From an uncultured Tenacibaculum sp. (GTDB lineage Bacteria; Bacteroidota; Bacteroidia; Flavobacteriales; Flavobacteriaceae): a stretch of DNA of 64,000 bases. Positions 63,665 through 64,000 of the stretch are shown in pieces (position 1 is the stretch's first letter; each line of letters starts with the position of its first letter). The DNA lies in the NCBI RefSeq assembly GCF_947504135.1, contig NZ_CANNGG010000002.1, forward strand, positions 1 through 64,000. The letters are read 5' to 3'. The position numbers were made by a program, and so were the translations under genes. Under the pieces are notes generated by a model, which saw only the letters and a list, made by a program, of their open reading frames with translations, was not told the DNA's origin and ran no database searches.

Positions 63665-64000
63665 TTATAGTTCTACGTCGTCAGCATCTGTCCAGTTCCA
63701 CTTTCCAGCAATTATTCCATTTTTAACGGTAACAATACCTGGGTTGGCTCTGATAACAGTTTTTAAAGCGGTTTCATCACAGAATCCGAAAGTGTAAGGT
63801 AGTTTATATTTTTGTTGGGTAGCTGCTAAGTCTTCAATGTAAGAAGCAGTTAGTACATAAATTTCATAACCTTGTTCGCTAGCTTGTTTTGCAACTTCTG
63901 AAACTTTTGAAATTCCTTCTTCTTCAGTTTTATCAAAATTATACATAACAACCAACATGGCTTTTTCTTTAGCTAACATTTCTTCTAATTTATCACCTTC
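63665..64000 (-). CDS. C-terminal part of DoxX/thioredoxin-like membrane protein (partial)
   Basis: The reading frame runs off the window edge: seven codons (EGDKLEE) precede the ATG at 63979, so that ATG is internal. The visible 112 residues look like a thioredoxin-fold domain (AMLVVMYNFDKTEEEGISKVSEVAKQA, YEIYVLTASYIED, IRANPGIVTVKNGIIAGKWNW). This matches the C-terminal domain of BT_3928-type DoxX proteins of Bacteroidota, as I recall. The membrane part would lie beyond 64000. Confidence 0.72.
   Translation of the reverse strand, partial: EGDKLEEMLAKEKAMLVVMYNFDKTEEEGISKVSEVAKQASEQGYEIYVLTASYIEDLAATQQKYKLPYTFGFCDETALKTVIRANPGIVTVKNGIIAGKWNWTDADDVEL

Overview
The window looks like a chromosomal segment of a marine-type member of the Flavobacteriaceae (Bacteroidota), perhaps Tenacibaculum or a relative. 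The evidence is strongly AT-rich DNA, gliding/type IX secretion genes (gldJ, porV), lipoproteins with Bacteroidota-style lipoboxes, a fused CcsBA cytochrome c assembly protein, methylmalonyl-CoA mutase, and promoters of the TAnnTTTG type. The genus is a guess; the family is well supported.

Bases 1-24400 (+ strand) hold a Wzx/Wzy-type surface polysaccharide locus. It contains nucleotide-sugar dehydrogenases and an epimerase (UDP-hexosaminuronic acids and UDP-glucuronate), a flippase, a repeat-unit polymerase, a pyruvyl transferase with an iron-sulfur partner, five glycosyltransferases, capE/capF/capG for UDP-L-FucNAc, and an initiating sugar transferase with acetyltransferase and aminotransferase (UDP-diNAcBac type). 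galE closes the block. Bases 25363-29423 hold rmlA-rmlC and rmlD-rmlB for dTDP-L-rhamnose, as two cassettes separated by repeat-rich DNA. A cytidylyltransferase gene is broken by a stop and a frameshift. Two intact four-helix-bundle (23S rRNA IVS-like) genes and one remnant sit between pathway genes, each bordered by short tandem repeats.

Bases 29898-39647 are mostly housekeeping: LysM lipoprotein, guaA, a ketoacyl synthase III, cdd, porV, gldJ and murF, followed by an N-acetylglucosamine-kinase-like gene. Bases 40646-46513 carry the polysaccharide control and export set (CpsB-type phosphatase, Wzc tyrosine autokinase, Wza lipoprotein, membrane 4,6-dehydratase), which completes the first locus from a distance. 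Bases 46573-55621 hold ccsBA and a compact udk-divIC-mutA-scpA-psd operon. After tRNA-Thr come a TonB-receptor/DUF4374 operon with a divergent AraC regulator, tRNA-Pro, a small unknown gene, a DUF1684 lipoprotein, a crotonase, crcB and the end of a DoxX/thioredoxin-type gene.

The most unusual signal is a 123-base repeat, present in five same-direction copies (1, 24584, 26821, 27160, 29712) only around the sugar cassettes. It has a covarying hairpin and an arrangement that fits an H-type pseudoknot with possible U-A-U triples. Copies lie on both sides of each sugar cassette. The other main points are the four-helix-bundle genes with bordering repeats, a 21-bp-phased direct repeat that looks like the AraC operator, and a gldJ-porV pair lacking porU.
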